64,000 nt of DNA from Balanoglossus misakiensis (taxonomy: Eukaryota > Hemichordata): assembly GCA_040954595.2 (NCBI GenBank), contig CM082581.2:14198001-14262000 (forward strand), in the 5' to 3' direction. The translations under genes and the position numbers were made by a program. Below the pieces are notes generated by a model. It searched no databases. It worked only from the letters and a program-made list of their open reading frames with translations, and was not told the DNA's origin. Positions 1 through 13,883 of the stretch are shown piece after piece (the stretch's first letter is position 1; the number at the start of each line of letters is the position of its first letter).

Positions 1-1265
1 CCATGTCGTATGCATGGGTTATAGCTCATGAACGCTCAAAAAATGTCAAATTCCCGACTTTGAAAATTTTGCTCATTTTGGCATATGCATGGGTTATAGC
101 TCATGAACGCTCAAAAAACGACAAATCCTCGACTTTGAAAATTTTGCTCATTTTGGCATTTCCATGTCATATGCATGGGTTATAGCTCATGAACGCTCAA
201 AAAATGTCAAATTCTCGACTTTGAAAATTTTGCTCATTTTGGCATTTTCATGTCATATGCATGGGTTATAGCTCATGAATGCTCAAAAAATGACAAATTC
301 TCGACTTTTAAAATTTTGCTCATTTTGGCATTTATGTGTCATATGCATGGGTTATAGCTCATGAACGCTCAAAAAACGACAAATTCTCGACTTAGAAAAA
401 TTTTGCTCATTTTGGCATTTCCATGTCATATGCATGGGTTATAGCTCATGAACGCTCAAAAAACGACAAATCCTCGACTTTGAAAATTTTGCTCATTTTG
501 GCATTTCCATGTCATATGCATGGGTTATAGCTCATGAACGCTCAAAAAATGTCAAATTCTCGACTTTGAAAATTTTGCTCATTTTGGCATTTTCATGTCA
601 TATGCATGGGTTATAGCTCATGAATGCTCAAAAAATGACAAATTCTCGACTTTTAAAATTTTGCTCATTTTGGCATTTATGTGTCATATGCATGGGTTAT
701 AGCTCATGAACGCTCAAAAAACGACAAATTCTCGACTTAGAAAAATTTTGCTCATTTTGGCATTTCCATGTCATATGCATGGGTTATAGGTCATGATCGC
801 TCAAAAAATGTCAAATTCTCGACTTTGAAAATTTTGCTCATTTTGGCATTTCCATGTCATATGCATGGGTTATAGCTCATGAACGCTCAAAAAATGACAA
901 ATTCTCGACTTTGAAAATTTTGCTCATTTTGGCATTTCCATGTCATATGCATGGGTTATAGCTCATGAACGCTCAAAAAATGACAAATTCTCGACTTTGA
1001 AAATTTTGCTCATTTTGGCATTTCCATGTCATATGCATGGGTTATAGCTCATTAACGCTCAAAAAATGACAAATTCTCGACTTTGAAAATTTTGCTCATT
1101 TTGGCATTTCCATGTCATATGCATGGGTTACAGCTCATGAACGCTCAAATAATGACAAATTCTCGACTTTGAAAATTTTGCTCATTTTGGCATTTTATTA
1201 TCATATTCATGGGTTACAGTTCATGAACGCTCAAAAATGACAAATTCTCGAGTTTGAAAATTTTG
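1..1265. repeat. 86-bp satellite array with higher-order repeat
   Basis: About fifteen head-to-tail copies of an ~86-bp monomer with the core ATGCATGGGTTATAGCTCAT, followed by a CTCAAAAAATGACAAATTCTCGACTT-type segment and a TTTTGCTCATTTTGGCATT tail. The first unit boundary is shortened by about 11 bp. Variant monomers recur in order: the one reading CATTTTCATGTC is at about 243 and 588, the one reading GACTTAGAAAAATTTT is at about 390 and 735, and the one with ATTTATGTGTC is at about 331 and 676. All are 345 bp apart, so four monomers were duplicated as a block. Copies after 840 are more uniform and decay by 1265. The array is cut by the left window edge. The short reading frame through the first copies is only repeat read-through. 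Confidence 0.97.
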
Positions 1266-1794
1266 AAAATTGGAGACTGCCAGCAACAGTTACAGCTGCA
1301 TTGAGGAAAAGGAAAACTTCGTCCTAAGCTTGGTTGCCGGATACCCATCTGGTCTTCGCATCTGCTAAAAAAGCAATGTAAACACGAATGTGAATAACAT
1401 ACATAAACATGAAACAAAGCATGATCACCACTGTACGCCAATTGTTGTTCATTCGCATTTGTCAACTTGATTAAATTCTACAGCAGCAACAACGACCGAG
1501 ATCTGCCCACTTAAGCTCCTGGACATTGTGAACAAACACACCCTTATCCACACTCCAACCATGTATTTTCTCCGTCATTGCTTCAATTTTCTTTCCCACA
1601 CCTCTTACCTTCCCACAACCATTCGGCAATCTCTGGACATCAATCATTCAGGCTGGCAATCACCTTAGCATCATATAATACGGGGTCCCTGGAATAAATG
1701 AAAAGTATGTAAATGGAATGTCTCCTACAAAGATGGCGAACATGAAAAGAGGGGCTTTGATGTCTATATCGCTTGTCAAACCTTGTTTGAAACC

Positions 1795-2115
1795 TTTGGT
1801 CTTCGTTCAGCCATAGAACATACTGCCTTTACCGCACCCAGCTATACTGCTACATGGCGAATATAACTAGTCACTTAGGCCCAAGCTTGGTTGATGAATA
1901 CCACAATCTTTTGATCTCGTCTCTGGATCTGCAAAACAAGCAAATGAAAGTGAATGACTAATATTCATGATCGTTCAGCCATGGAACATACCTGCCTTTA
2001 ACTCACACAGCTATACCGCTGCATGGCGAATATAACTAGTCACTTAAGCCCCAAGCATGGTTGATGAATACCCTTCATCAGTTGATCTCGTCTCTGCATC
2101 TGCAAAAAACAAACA
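1795..2115. repeat. Duplicated ~172-bp block, plus partial copies nearby
   Basis: Two similar segments start at about 1801 and 1973. Each runs through TTCAGCCAT, AACATAC, CTGCCTTTA, GGCGAATATAACTAGTCACTTA, GGTTGATGAATAC and TTGATCTCGTCTCTG. They are about 85-90% alike by eye. Shorter related pieces occur near 1318-1370 (CCTAAGCTTGGTTG and CTTCGCATCTGC) and 3045-3125 (TTCAGCCATGGAACATAC and GCATGGCCCAAATATAC). The pattern suggests a larger duplicated unit interrupted by the 2.2-2.95 kb satellite. No coding potential was seen. Confidence 0.75.
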
Positions 2116-2180
2116 AAAGAAGTGAATATCTATAATAGGAAAACGTCAAAAGACCACAAATCTGAAAAATAAAATTCGCG

Positions 2181-2955
2181 AAGATGATCGGTACGGAAAT
2201 AAACCACTCCAAGTATTTTGAGTGCGTGTATGTTTTTATTTTATTTTTATTGAATAATGACGAAAGATAACATATCTAAAAAACTGTATTAACTATATAC
2301 GTGAGGGGGAAGATGATCGGTACGGAAATAAACCACTCCAAGTATTTTGAGTGCGTGTATGTTTTTATTTTATTTTTATTGAATAATGACGAAAGATAAC
2401 ATATCTAAAAAACCTGTATTAACTATATACGTGAGCGGGAAGATGATCGGTACGGAAATAAACCACTCCAAGTATTTTGAGTGCGTGTATGTTTTTATTT
2501 TATTTTTATTGAATAATGACGAAAGATAACATATCTAAAAAACTGTATTAACTATATACGTGAGGGGGAAGATGATCGGTACGGAAATAAACCACTCCAA
2601 GTATTTTGAGTGCGTGTATGTTTTTATTTTATTTTTATTGAATAATGACGAAAGATAACATATCTAAAAAACCTGTATTAACTATATACGTGAGCGGGAA
2701 GATGATCGGTACGGAAATAAACCACTCCAAGTATTTTGAGTGCGTGTATGTTTTTATTTTATTTTTATTGAATAATGACGAAAGATAACATATCTAAAAA
2801 AAACCTGTATTAACTATATACGTGAGCGGGAAGATGATCGGTACGGAAATAAACCACTCCAAGTATTTTGAGTGCGTGTATGTTTTTATTTTATTTTTAT
2901 TGAATAATGACGAAAGATAACATATCTCAAAAAAACTTGTATTAAGTATTAACTG
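2181..2955. repeat. ~130-bp satellite, six copies, dimeric periodicity
   Basis: Six nearly identical units begin with AAGATGATCGGTACGG at 2181, 2310, 2440, 2569, 2699 and 2831, giving spacings of 129, 130, 129, 130 and 132 bp. The alternation comes from paired variants: AAACTGTATT with GTGAGGGGG in the 129-bp units, and AACCTGTATT with GTGAGCGGG in the 130-bp units. The effective repeat is therefore a ~259-bp dimer. The last unit decays into unique sequence near 2955. The near identity of copies indicates recent expansion or homogenisation. Confidence 0.97.
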
Positions 2956-4317
2956 ACGGTCTGAGGGATGGGACCCACCCGCACCGGGGATTTTATTTAT
3001 GTCTATATAACTTACTTGTTTTAAGCCTCAGATAATCCACTGGTCTTCATTCAGCCATGGAACATACAAACGCCCACCTCATTGTAGACTACAGTTGCAT
3101 GGCCCAAATATACCGTACAACTTACCTCGACACACGTGCACACACGCACATACACTCACTCACAACAACGAGCACCTTTCGAAGCATTCAAAGCAGATAA
3201 ACTTGTTGGTGCCGTGACAAAAATGACCCATGCACCGAGCATGTAGTCATGTTGGTTTTAAAAACTTCAATGACATCCACATATAGCATCCGCATTGTGC
3301 AAAATCGGTTCGCTGAACTGGCTACCGGCACCAGTCAGAATCGTTGAAAGTTCTTAATAATTGCCAAAAAAACTTGGCTGATACCGCTTACTTTGACATC
3401 ATGCTTGTAACATCATAGCATCCACGCGGAACGTACATCATCAGTTCATCTGGGCCTTCGATCTGCAAAATGAGGAAACAAATTGAATGCTTATCCATGA
3501 ACACGAAACCCAATATCAACCGTGGTACATCACAAACGACGACAAAATATATTTTAGGGCTTCGCTGACAGACAAGTAGCCTAAAACCTCAGCCTGGCAC
3601 TATCCACATGAACATATTTTCAAGTTTAGGCCCACAGCCAAGCAGAACATTATTTAACTTCGACAAAAATATTTTTTGGCAAAGACTTCACGGACAAACA
3701 CAAAAAAACTGTTCCAAATGAAGCGTTTCAAAGCTTATTTTGCCATTGTCTGGTAGTACAAAATTTGCATTCGCTCACACTCGAAAACACGCTGACTACA
3801 CGTGAACCCGCAGTCAATTCATCGAATCCTCTACAAATTCATCGTAGCCCCCCTCCCCTTTCCCGAAAAACTGCCTTGTTTGTTTTGTTTTTTAAACTGC
3901 CGCCCACCAATAGAGCTATAACACCGACTTGTCTTAATTTAATAAACCGTACATCTCAAGTTGAGTAACGCGAAAGGGTGGAATTTGTGAATTAAAACGC
4001 AGGGAAGCTTTGATTCGAGCTGTCTGACTGTGACGCATCCAATTTTTCAATTCTGTGGTGTAAACGTCTGGCTTTTTAGTTGTCCGTAACTCGCCACAGA
4101 ATAACCCATGTTTCTGGCCAAAAATTGAGTAAATATGTCTACTTCTGTTACTTTACTTACCGCGGTCTTCATGAAAACTATCGAGCGGAAAAACTCTGTT
4201 TTGGGCAGAGATTTCCTCACCCGCATCTAAACGCGTCTTACGAGCAGCAGCGTGGCCGTCACTAATGAAAATTCACGGAAGGCTAGACGGAAATTTCCAA
4301 GTGGATGTGGTCCAGGT

Positions 4318-4392
4318 GGCTCCAACCAATCAGCAGCCGGTAAACGTTGCTCTGACGCGTCTCAAGTCACGTCACGTGACTCGCATAAAAAA
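4318..4392 (+). promoter_or_regulatory. Promoter-like cluster (CCAAT, CACGTG, TATA-like)
   Basis: A CCAATCAG box at about 4326 is followed by an overlapping CACGTCACGTGACT stretch at about 4368-4381 and a CATAAAAAAT element at about 4384. The spacing resembles a compact core promoter. No convincing coding exon was seen on either side, so this is composition-based inference only. Confidence 0.25.
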
Positions 4393-4656
4393 TACTGACA
4401 CAGTTGCAAAACTGTTGAAATTTCGGATTACTTTTTAGTCGTAGTTTGCCAGACATTTTGAACATCAAACGATTCCATCATTTCACAGTGACATTTATGA
4501 CTAAATCTTACTCACCCATATATTACATGAAGTGATTTTATAATAATGAAGGTGAATGTACGGATTTTATAATTACGATGGTGAAGCTCACTAAACATGT
4601 AATTTTCTGTTTCAGTGCGGCTGACCATCCGCAATTTCCTTTCTGAAACGAACTCC

Positions 4657-4870
4657 CATGAAAATCATCAAAAAATGACAATTTTTCAACTTTGCGGAAT
4701 CTCAAAATGTCGTCGATTTTTGAAGAAAAACATGGGTTATAATAGCTCATGAAAATCATCAAAAAATGACAATTTTTCGACTTTGCGGAATCTCAAAATA
4801 TCGTCGATTTTTGTAAAAAAACATGGGTTATAGCTCATGAAAATCATCAAATCTGACAATTTTCCGACCT
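4657..4870. repeat. Small diverged array related to the left-end satellite
   Basis: Units beginning CATGAAAATCATCAAA start at 4657, 4748 and 4836 (spacings 91 and 88 bp), the third being partial. Each unit contains AAAAAATGACAATTTTTC, ACTTTGCGGAATCTCAAAAT and ACATGGGTTATA(ATA)GCTCATGAA. The last block and AAAAAATGACAA are shared with the 86-bp satellite at positions 1-1265, so this is an older, diverged outpost of the same family about 3.4 kb away. Confidence 0.85.
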
Positions 4871-7800
4871 CGCCATTTCTTCACATTTCCCACACCAAAC
4901 AAAGTGGCACAATCGGTTTAGTTCATTTATTTTTATTTATTTATTATGTAAATAACGGTTTAAATATACATTGTACATTCCATAGAACAGCTAAAAATAT
5001 ATTTTTAATTCTATTCACAATACAGGTGACTTTTATTTGCATATTTGCGTGTCATCACACAGTAGGAACTATTTTGGTTGGTCTAAGAAAATAAATCAGA
5101 AAAGAAAATTCCTTTGAACATCTCAATATGGTTAACATTTTAATCCATGTAGCTCATTTTTTTGACACGTGGAAAGAATGAAGTCAGGAAAAAAGAACAC
5201 GAGGTTTTCATAGAAACATGTTCAAAATAAGTGTAGGTTACAGCATACACATATTCACACCTGGAATTAAGGGCACCTGTCAATACATAGACGGTTTTCA
5301 AAACGAAAATGATCATTTGGCGAGACCTCTGCAAGTCGACCGGAAACAACATGCTGAGGTGTCTGTGTACTTTCTCCCACGGGACGAAATAATTTTGTCT
5401 TCTGTGGGAGCTTGGATGCAATTATTGAAGTCAGTCCAATACTGCTTCTGTAAAAAAAATCAGTTTTGAGTGAAAAGTAACCACATATACTTTAAGTTAA
5501 TTGTAAACCAGAAACACTGTGATTTAAAGGGGCACAATTAATTGCATCAAAACTTATGCTTCCAATAATCATTGTGCTGCAGACAAATGTGTATTGTTTT
5601 CCCCTACAGGAATTCCCTGGGCACTGTATATGCTTTTTTAAGTTCATCGTCGGTTAGTGGGGAAACACAGGAAATATGAACAAATTATATGAGTGTTTTG
5701 AAAGTATGACGTCGAATTTCACAGATTCTGAATCAAATACTATAATCTGCAGACAGGCTGCATGTATGTGACGCGCTTACCTGTACATCAACTAATCTTT
5801 ATACGATTACAAGTCCTGAATAACTCTAACAATTCGATGAATTCAGTATGAACATCACAACACATTCAATTCAATATTTCACAGAGTAATATGATTGCAT
5901 TCGAAGCAGTAAAGATGGAAAAAAAATGCAATAAATCCCCGAATACCTGTTATTGACTTATACAGTCCCGGTAGTTGATTCAAAATGAATACTTACTCAT
6001 TCAAAGCATGGCCAATATAAATGAAATAGTACCTATTCCATCACGGATGCTGTAAATATCCTGGAATTGATGATTATATGGAAGGATGTAAATTGATTAA
6101 ATTATTCTGGACTTTCAATGCCGTCCCCCTGGAGTGTTGTCTCTTTCAATCGATTCTTTCGTAAAAAAAACGAGATATGCATTGGGTAGTGGGTGCTTTA
6201 AAAAGGCATGCAACAGACATGGATTGGAACGTATTCTTTATATTTAGAAGATCGACGTGTACTCATTTTCCTAATCCCCCACCTGTCACTAGCCACGAAG
6301 GGCAAGTGCCGATGGAGAAATACACGGCATGTGTGTTGTATGCGTGTTCAGACAATATAGTTTGCAAGTTTCTTCATAAAGAGTTCAGGTGAACTTTTAA
6401 TATTTTCTTCACTTTTGTATTGGCAGTTACATGGAGGTACATATAAGTCTAAATGTACTTTTACCACTTTTCCCAAATCCGTACTAAACGTTGACGTATA
6501 AAACCGGGCTATATAAGAAAGAACACTAGAGACAACGGATTTAAAATGACCGCCATGACTCTCTTCATTACACTTAGAAGGCTGGTTTACAGTAAAGATC
6601 ACTGAATAATAAATATTTTATAGCCACATCATGAAAAAGTTTCGGACTTAACTATTAGACGTTTCATTCTATGGGGACTTGCACTTGATGTTTTCCCGCC
6701 GCAAATGTGTTTGAAATTCCCCTCTCTTATCTTTTACGTATTTTATTTGTGATGGTAAATGTCATCTATAGAGAACAGCGAGATAGCATACCACTCCCAG
6801 AAGTCCGTTTGTTCGATGATACAACTACATTATGTGTACGTAGAGATTGAGGGGATAGTTCGGATATTATTTGTTGGATTCCGAGCGCGAGCGTCGGTCT
6901 TTGTGACCTGATTTCCAGGATCAAACTTTGCAGCATGCGATGTCATAAGAAAAGCATAAAAATGACAAAACACGGTAGCAAACAGTTTAAGTATTGCCAA
7001 ACTAAGAAATCCTGTTGCTATACAAGGTTCGGTTTCTTTTGCATATATCTGTATCTTTCCCCCGTGGGCCTGTGCCAGTTAATCTCCATGACAACACAAT
7101 AAACCGTTTGTCGGTGTTATCATTCAACGAGCTTGTATACGGTACATGTACTGTCACAACGTTGACCTATCCCATAATTTCCGCTTCTCCTTTTCCCCAA
7201 TTGTGATAAGCATTTCTTGTGCAAAGTCACACGTAAACTGCCAAAACGATAAGCCCTACAAAACAAACCGAAATACAGAATTTCCGAGAAGATAATAAAT
7301 TCAACACCATAAATGTCAAACCGATGAAACATTTTATTAGTCAGTTTAACACGGGCAGTATCTTACAACAAGGATTGAATCGCCACATTTGAAAATACGG
7401 TAAAGGCAAATGCTCGCTGACCTGAATGACTGATCATTAAGTGTACATACAGCAACAAGGTGTTTCTGGCGTTCGTACGCTGTCAAAATGATAAGAAGTG
7501 TGTAGCGCGTGTGAGTGTGAGAGGGGAGAGGTTGTTAGCTAAATTCAAAAAAGGGCATTTACTATATGATCTGATTCTAAAAAAAAGTAATTCGTTTAAA
7601 CTTAACTCTTTCTGTCCTTAGCTGTTTACCTTATCGGCCTTTGTCTATTAAACACACATCATGGCTTGTTGCAATTTTTTACACGAAAACGTAGCTTGAA
7701 TTAATCATGGATTTATTGATATGTTTCCAAAATAGCGATCATCCGCTCATTTTCATACGACACACATGTATTGCATAAAAAATACCTCGAGACAATTAAA

Positions 7801-10800
7801 TGTTTCAGTTAAACATATCCTGGCTTAATCGAACATAGCGTCTTGTTCTCGGTGGTTGCAGGCACATTTGAAGTAAAAGGGAATGCGTAAGTGTGGTGGT
7901 TAATTTACTGTGTTGATTTTACATGCTTTCACGTGACCTCACTCCGTCTCTGCGGTTGGTGTTGCGCCCCCTCGAGCTCTGTTTACAGTCTCATCCAACC
8001 GTTCTCCCATCTTCTGGAATAACCTCATTATCCACACACGACCGCACGAGCCCACTGAAGTGCTGGTTGTGTCTTTCTTCATGATCAACACACATGCTTA
8101 AAAATCCCTCTGGGCGTTTGTTAGCGTTTTTTTATTGCCGGCTTCTGAAAATGATCATTCATTCCCGTGGCGAGGTGTTCATTGCGCATGTTGACTCAAA
8201 CGATTCTTGTTTTGCGACGCTATTACACAGATTGTGGGTCTGTGTTTGGGAAAAGTGCGTTCGCTGACCCGACAGGCGTGTCAGATGACATCCAATAAGT
8301 TTCCTTCATTGTCTGAGATCCTCGGATATGTTTTCTTATTCACACTCCCGTAGAGTTTATTCAAACGGACAGCACTTGTCCGCTGGAGCCCATTCGTCGT
8401 TGGTGGCGCAGTCCAGGTGCAAGTGGGTGCATCCGACCTCAACACTGGAAAAATGATCTATTCCTTCTGTGTCACTTGCTTGCGGTCCTTTATTTCTATC
8501 AATGTCATGTTTCTGTTCTCTGATTTAAAAACGGGGATATCCCGTAAAATTGGTTTAGCAATTTACAAATTATGCGTCATGGCACATGCAAAATCTTTGA
8601 CAAGGAGCCGAAATAACTAACACCATTAACGGGTATCGATGCAATGGCTCAGAAATGTCAACTTGCCCTTGAGGGACCTCGAATTACGCAACCGAAAAAC
8701 CTCATATTTTGTGATTTGATGTCTAGATTGGGAGCAATAAAATTATTCATGACAATTATTGTGTACCAAAATGATTTATTGAAATTGGGTAAGGTTCTAG
8801 TATCTGACATGTCGCATAAGGAAATCAATCTATTAAGATGACCTTGCGGTCACGTTCAAGGTCATGACAAACAACAGTAACAGATGTGACCAATTTAGGA
8901 GATGCACATTTCTGTTAAGGGATGCTGTTCAAAACTCGCGTACCAGGTCACCACGTACCCAGGGCCTACAAATCACCAGCTTTCAAACAATAGAGGGCAG
9001 TATACATATCTTGGCGTTATACGGGGAAATTTATCATGCGAAATTTATCTTACTTTTGTCAGTGACGTTAGTAACTTGACTTTAAAATGTACTTTAACAA
9101 GGAATTAAAGATCGCAACATCTTTTGATCACAAGTATAAATATGTATCTATAATATTTAATAAAGAACTGTATAATTATTTATAATCATGAATTATAGTC
9201 GAAATATCTGCTGGACTGTTTGGAATTTAACACTACGACTATAGGGGTAGAATATTTCTATTGATATTTTGAATCCACACTAATATCAGTTTTTCATTAA
9301 TCGAACTGAATATATTTTAGATCGCGAAAAAAAATTACCGAGAGTTCTTTTGACAAGAAAAGCCGATTAGGTCAGTGTGCAAAAATTAGACCCTGGAACA
9401 AGACTTCTTTTTCGATTTTGATTTTAAAATTAATTGAAAATCCACAATGCGGTGTCTTTGTTCTTTTGGTGATTGCACTCTATTAGTCTCTGTTCAAATC
9501 AAATACTTCAAATTCGACCCTTTCTGGTTGTATCGTCATATAGGTGAACTAATCTATGGTAAACCCTATTTTGAGTTTTACCTATATCCTGACGGCAATG
9601 ACTAGACAATCGGTGTCCTGAAATCATTGCTGAGTTGACTGGTTAGCAAAAAATAAAACACAAATTTCACTTGCCTCCTCCTTGCCAAAATTCCGAGAAA
9701 CAAGGTGTTTTTTTCTCTCTGGCAGAGCAAGAATGACACATCAGAGCGAGGTGTACAAACGGCTCAGCCTTATTGGACACGAATCAAACTCTCAGCTATT
9801 CAATGGCTTCAAGGTTTGCTTGAACACAGAGCAATTAACACGTGAAGTATCAATGTGTGAAGTAATTATGTAATTATCAAGTAGTGAAACTCGATAATTT
9901 ATGCCGTCTACAATGGGAAACTACAATTATGTAGTGGAAAATCGCAGTGGGGTTATCAGCTGTCATTACGGCTGTTTGTTATCTGACAACAGGACAGTCG
10001 ACGTGAGAGATTGACAAAAATTGCATCCACGAAAGGATTGTTCAAGACCTAAACGTCCTTCTCTGATAAAATTATTTTCCTTGAAGTTGGCACTCATGGG
10101 TATGAAAAACACGAGAACAATCTTCCACACAACACGTCAAACACATGACTGACGCAGTAATAATGGGAAATGTCATGACCCAACCATCGAAAGCATGCCA
10201 CGCTTTGTCAGTTGGGAGACGATGTCGGTCACTATGGAGAAGCTTTAATCCTATTTCACAGATTCAGCACTGTGAATTCAGTGAGATTTGCTAGTACTTA
10301 CACGAACGTGCTAAATGGGCCAGTAGTTTTTTTCTTTAAAATTGATCGCTCTATTGAGTGGCATATATTATTGCATAGGTACTACCAATTAGATTGGTCT
10401 AACCTTTGACCTCGTGGCTTTTGATGCATATAAGCCATTACACTGATCACTATCACTGTTGAATAACTGCAGCACATATTTCATAAATAAAATATAGTTA
10501 TGACAGTTAGCCGGTTGTATCGTAACATGTCATTGAAAACACAAGCCAAGCAGAGGGAAAAGCAGGCCCAAGCTGCAATTATCCTATATCGTGATGTATA
10601 CATACCAGTAGATACCAGTAACTCAAATGCATGCAGGTGCAGATTGTTTTTCTTGATATCTAATAGTCACAAAATAGTTCCAATTGTGTTATTGTTATAT
10701 TTATAAACAGGGTTTACGTGACAGGTCTTTATTTTCTGGCACCAGTATGCAAATTGCCGATACGGCTATAAGTGTCTGTACTCTATAATGTCAGATTTTG

Positions 10801-13796
10801 TTAAGGATTAGCAGTATAGAAATCTGCGGTCGCTGTTAATTGACAGTGAGAACAAACGACGAGACGTTCTTGACATATTGTAAAGCAGGTTCGTTTACAA
10901 ATAGCCCGCAGGCAAGAAATTTTGAACGCCACTCCGGTGAGAGTGTGTGCGTGATTTATTGTCTCATACGTGGGATTAATGTGGACGTTTGTGAATAGCA
11001 GAGTTTTCCGAATGGGAAACCAAACGTTATCAGAAATCTGGGCAAGCCAATCATAGATGAGACAATTGATTCTACAGACAGCAATTCAGCCGTTTACGAC
11101 ATAGGCCATTTCGAAATTAAACTCATTAATAACTGTGCAGTAATGTATCGCTCCGCCGTTGGCAGGAGTTCTTCAGGCAGTCGGTGATTTTTCCCAAAAC
11201 CTAGGAATTTCCTTCTGCTTCTTCTGATATTCATAAAAGGAGACCTCTTCGAATCTATGCATATTTCCGGCAAGTCCTCACAGCCGCAGAAATTCAACCA
11301 AAAATGGTGACTTACTGAATTTATCTTGGAAAAATAAATGACTGTGTGCTATGTTATACTACCTCAAAATTACCTCAAAGATATTAGGAACCACTCAAAG
11401 TGTTGGGAGTATGACTCATTTACGCTATTGAATCATGCCTGCCCTTAATAAGTAATACAGGGTTGTTTCTTATCGTCCATATGTGAACAATGGTTGAATA
11501 ATGCACATTGAGATAACATTCCGGTTTGATATGCTTACCCGTTGAATTTCCAGCAGTAATATGGGTGGAAAAACGCGATATGGAAAACAGTGTCCAAACG
11601 GGGACTCGATTATCTTACATTTTAAAGAAACGCTCGGTAAATGTCAGTCCATGATTCAACGGTGATACGCTTTCCACTGCAGTGTACTGAAAGACTTACC
11701 AATATTGAATGGCACGCAAAGAGTATGTGGATGGGAAAGGCGTGTGTTGCCATCCAATTGGAACATAGTAAACATGAAAGACGAAACCTTAATTATGCAT
11801 TTGTTATAAATGAATCAGTTTACCGAAGGGTAACACGTGTCAAATAAATCGTACCACGATTGATTAACGTCAATGTAGAGACAGTGAACTGCGAGAAGAG
11901 TTTAAAGTGTCATATAGACCACGTGATCACACAACGTATTGGGTAGTAACGAAAACTAACCGACATCAGTGTATACATGTAAGTACATCACAATGCATTG
12001 TCCTTGGGTCAACTTTGAACGAGGAGTAATTACACACACACGCACGCACGTAGGTGACAAAAATGCAATTAAAGTTTCTGTCAAAGGGTTTAAAACCGTT
12101 ACCCTGCATATACGAAATATCAAATCAGTAGCGTGTATACTTTCAAGACCGTATGTCTACCTGTGAACTTAATTTTTTTCCCCAAGGTTGCTTCTCACTA
12201 CATATTGCAGCATTGTGAACAAAAATGCGTTGTTGAGAATCTTTTAGACTTCGCACCAGAAGTGTGGATCTCAAAAACATGACAAAAAATATTCGAATTT
12301 CATTATCTGTTGAATAAACTAGATCTAAAAGGTTACTAGTGTTGCGCGGTAGAGGAATGATATGAGCTTAATTTTGCCGAGTCTGCCATATGGTATTATT
12401 GTAATTTTGCTGAGAATTGCTCGATGTGACAGTATAGCGTTTCAATAATACAGTGGCAACCAGAGGATAGATGGAACTCTTGCACTTCCGGGTCTCTGTC
12501 GCGTGAAGTGACACTATCGCGATTTGTTCATCTTTACAATATACCATCTGTGCACATACTTAATCGTAATGCACATCAATTCCGACTCAATCTCTGTGGC
12601 AGAACTGCAAACAGCGAAAGAAGCAAAATAAAATCACGATTTGCGTGCCTGTCGCACAGGTCGACAATCTGGCTGTCGCGCTTGTCCTACTGTCCAACAC
12701 GTTTCTGGAAATCAAAATGGCAATGCAACAACGCCAGAAAGTAGTAATCTTCCTAATAAGTATTTATAATTTTGGCTACCTGGATACCGAAGAGCAAGAA
12801 AAGTTGCTTGACATGTTTAACCACAGTGACTGTGGTTTACCCCAATGAAATTTGCACAAACACGTATTGCAGGTACGTGGTGTTGCCATGTTAATAAACA
12901 TTTGAGACGTTTATTGCTTGCAGTCTGTGCACAGGGTAATACCGGTGGAATTTCAATGTGCAGTGATAGAAAATAAATTGCATGCAGTTGACTCTTGCTA
13001 GACTGTTGCCAGTCTGACTGTCCGGTTGTGTTATTGTCAATCGCATCTTGCAAGACCAGACTAGATAGGAGAACAAATTTTGGCAGAGGAAGCTGCCTCG
13101 TCATAATAAGGATATGCCTAGAAGTAAACAGTAGGGGATTACCATGTTTGATCAATTAATACAAGTTCCCCAACTGTACACCTAACATGTGATCCTAATC
13201 TCATATAAAGCCACCTTCACCAGTCAACCAGCTCCCGTTTTGTAAATACTTGTATAATTGCTCATTGACGTGCTAAAGGTGCATGTAAACAATCACCCTT
13301 ATTTTACATGTACATAATGCCCGTATATGGTTAAAGCCTGCAGTGAATGTTTTCTTTTGCCAGATGACTGAGAAATTGTGTTCACCGCAGTAGGTCTAAC
13401 ATGCTAAACACACAATAATGAATTTTATTCATACTTGAAAGATGATTGCGATAACGGGGATAATTATCTCATGCCGGGTCTCCTATCTACATATAGATGA
13501 CTTGGCTATCACGTCGCTTGACCTCCTCAATACTGGCTTGATGGAGATGAGATAAAAACATTGGCGCCAAGCGCAGGCTTTTCTGGTGTCGACTTTGACA
13601 TGTTCCGCGTGTTAGCAATTTTACAGCTGTTTGTTTTATGAATTTTAATAGAAAGAGTAATCAAAATAACATGAAGAAAAGTGAATGGTTGGAGTAAATT
13701 TCATGCTTCTTCAGAATGTAAAAATCCACTCTCAATGTTTGATTGTAGAAAGTTGGCACTCGTTTTCAGTTTTTATAATCCTTGCACCCACTTCTC

Positions 13797-13883
13797 GCCA
13801 AATAAGGTTTATGTTAGCGCATATAACAGTTGGCAGTCTATACACTTCGGGCCAAATAAGGTTTATTTAGTGTTTGGCAGTCT
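13797..13883. repeat. Short imperfect direct repeat
   Basis: Two copies share GCCAAATAAGGTTTAT at one end and TGGCAGTCTA at the other (13797-13840 and 13851-13883), with a shortened interior in the second. This looks like a local tandem duplication. Confidence 0.7.

Noticed and set aside
3-185. 60-codon frame with repeated peptide at the left end
   Set aside because: It is read-through of the 86-bp satellite; the monomer length is not a multiple of three and later copies lose the frame.
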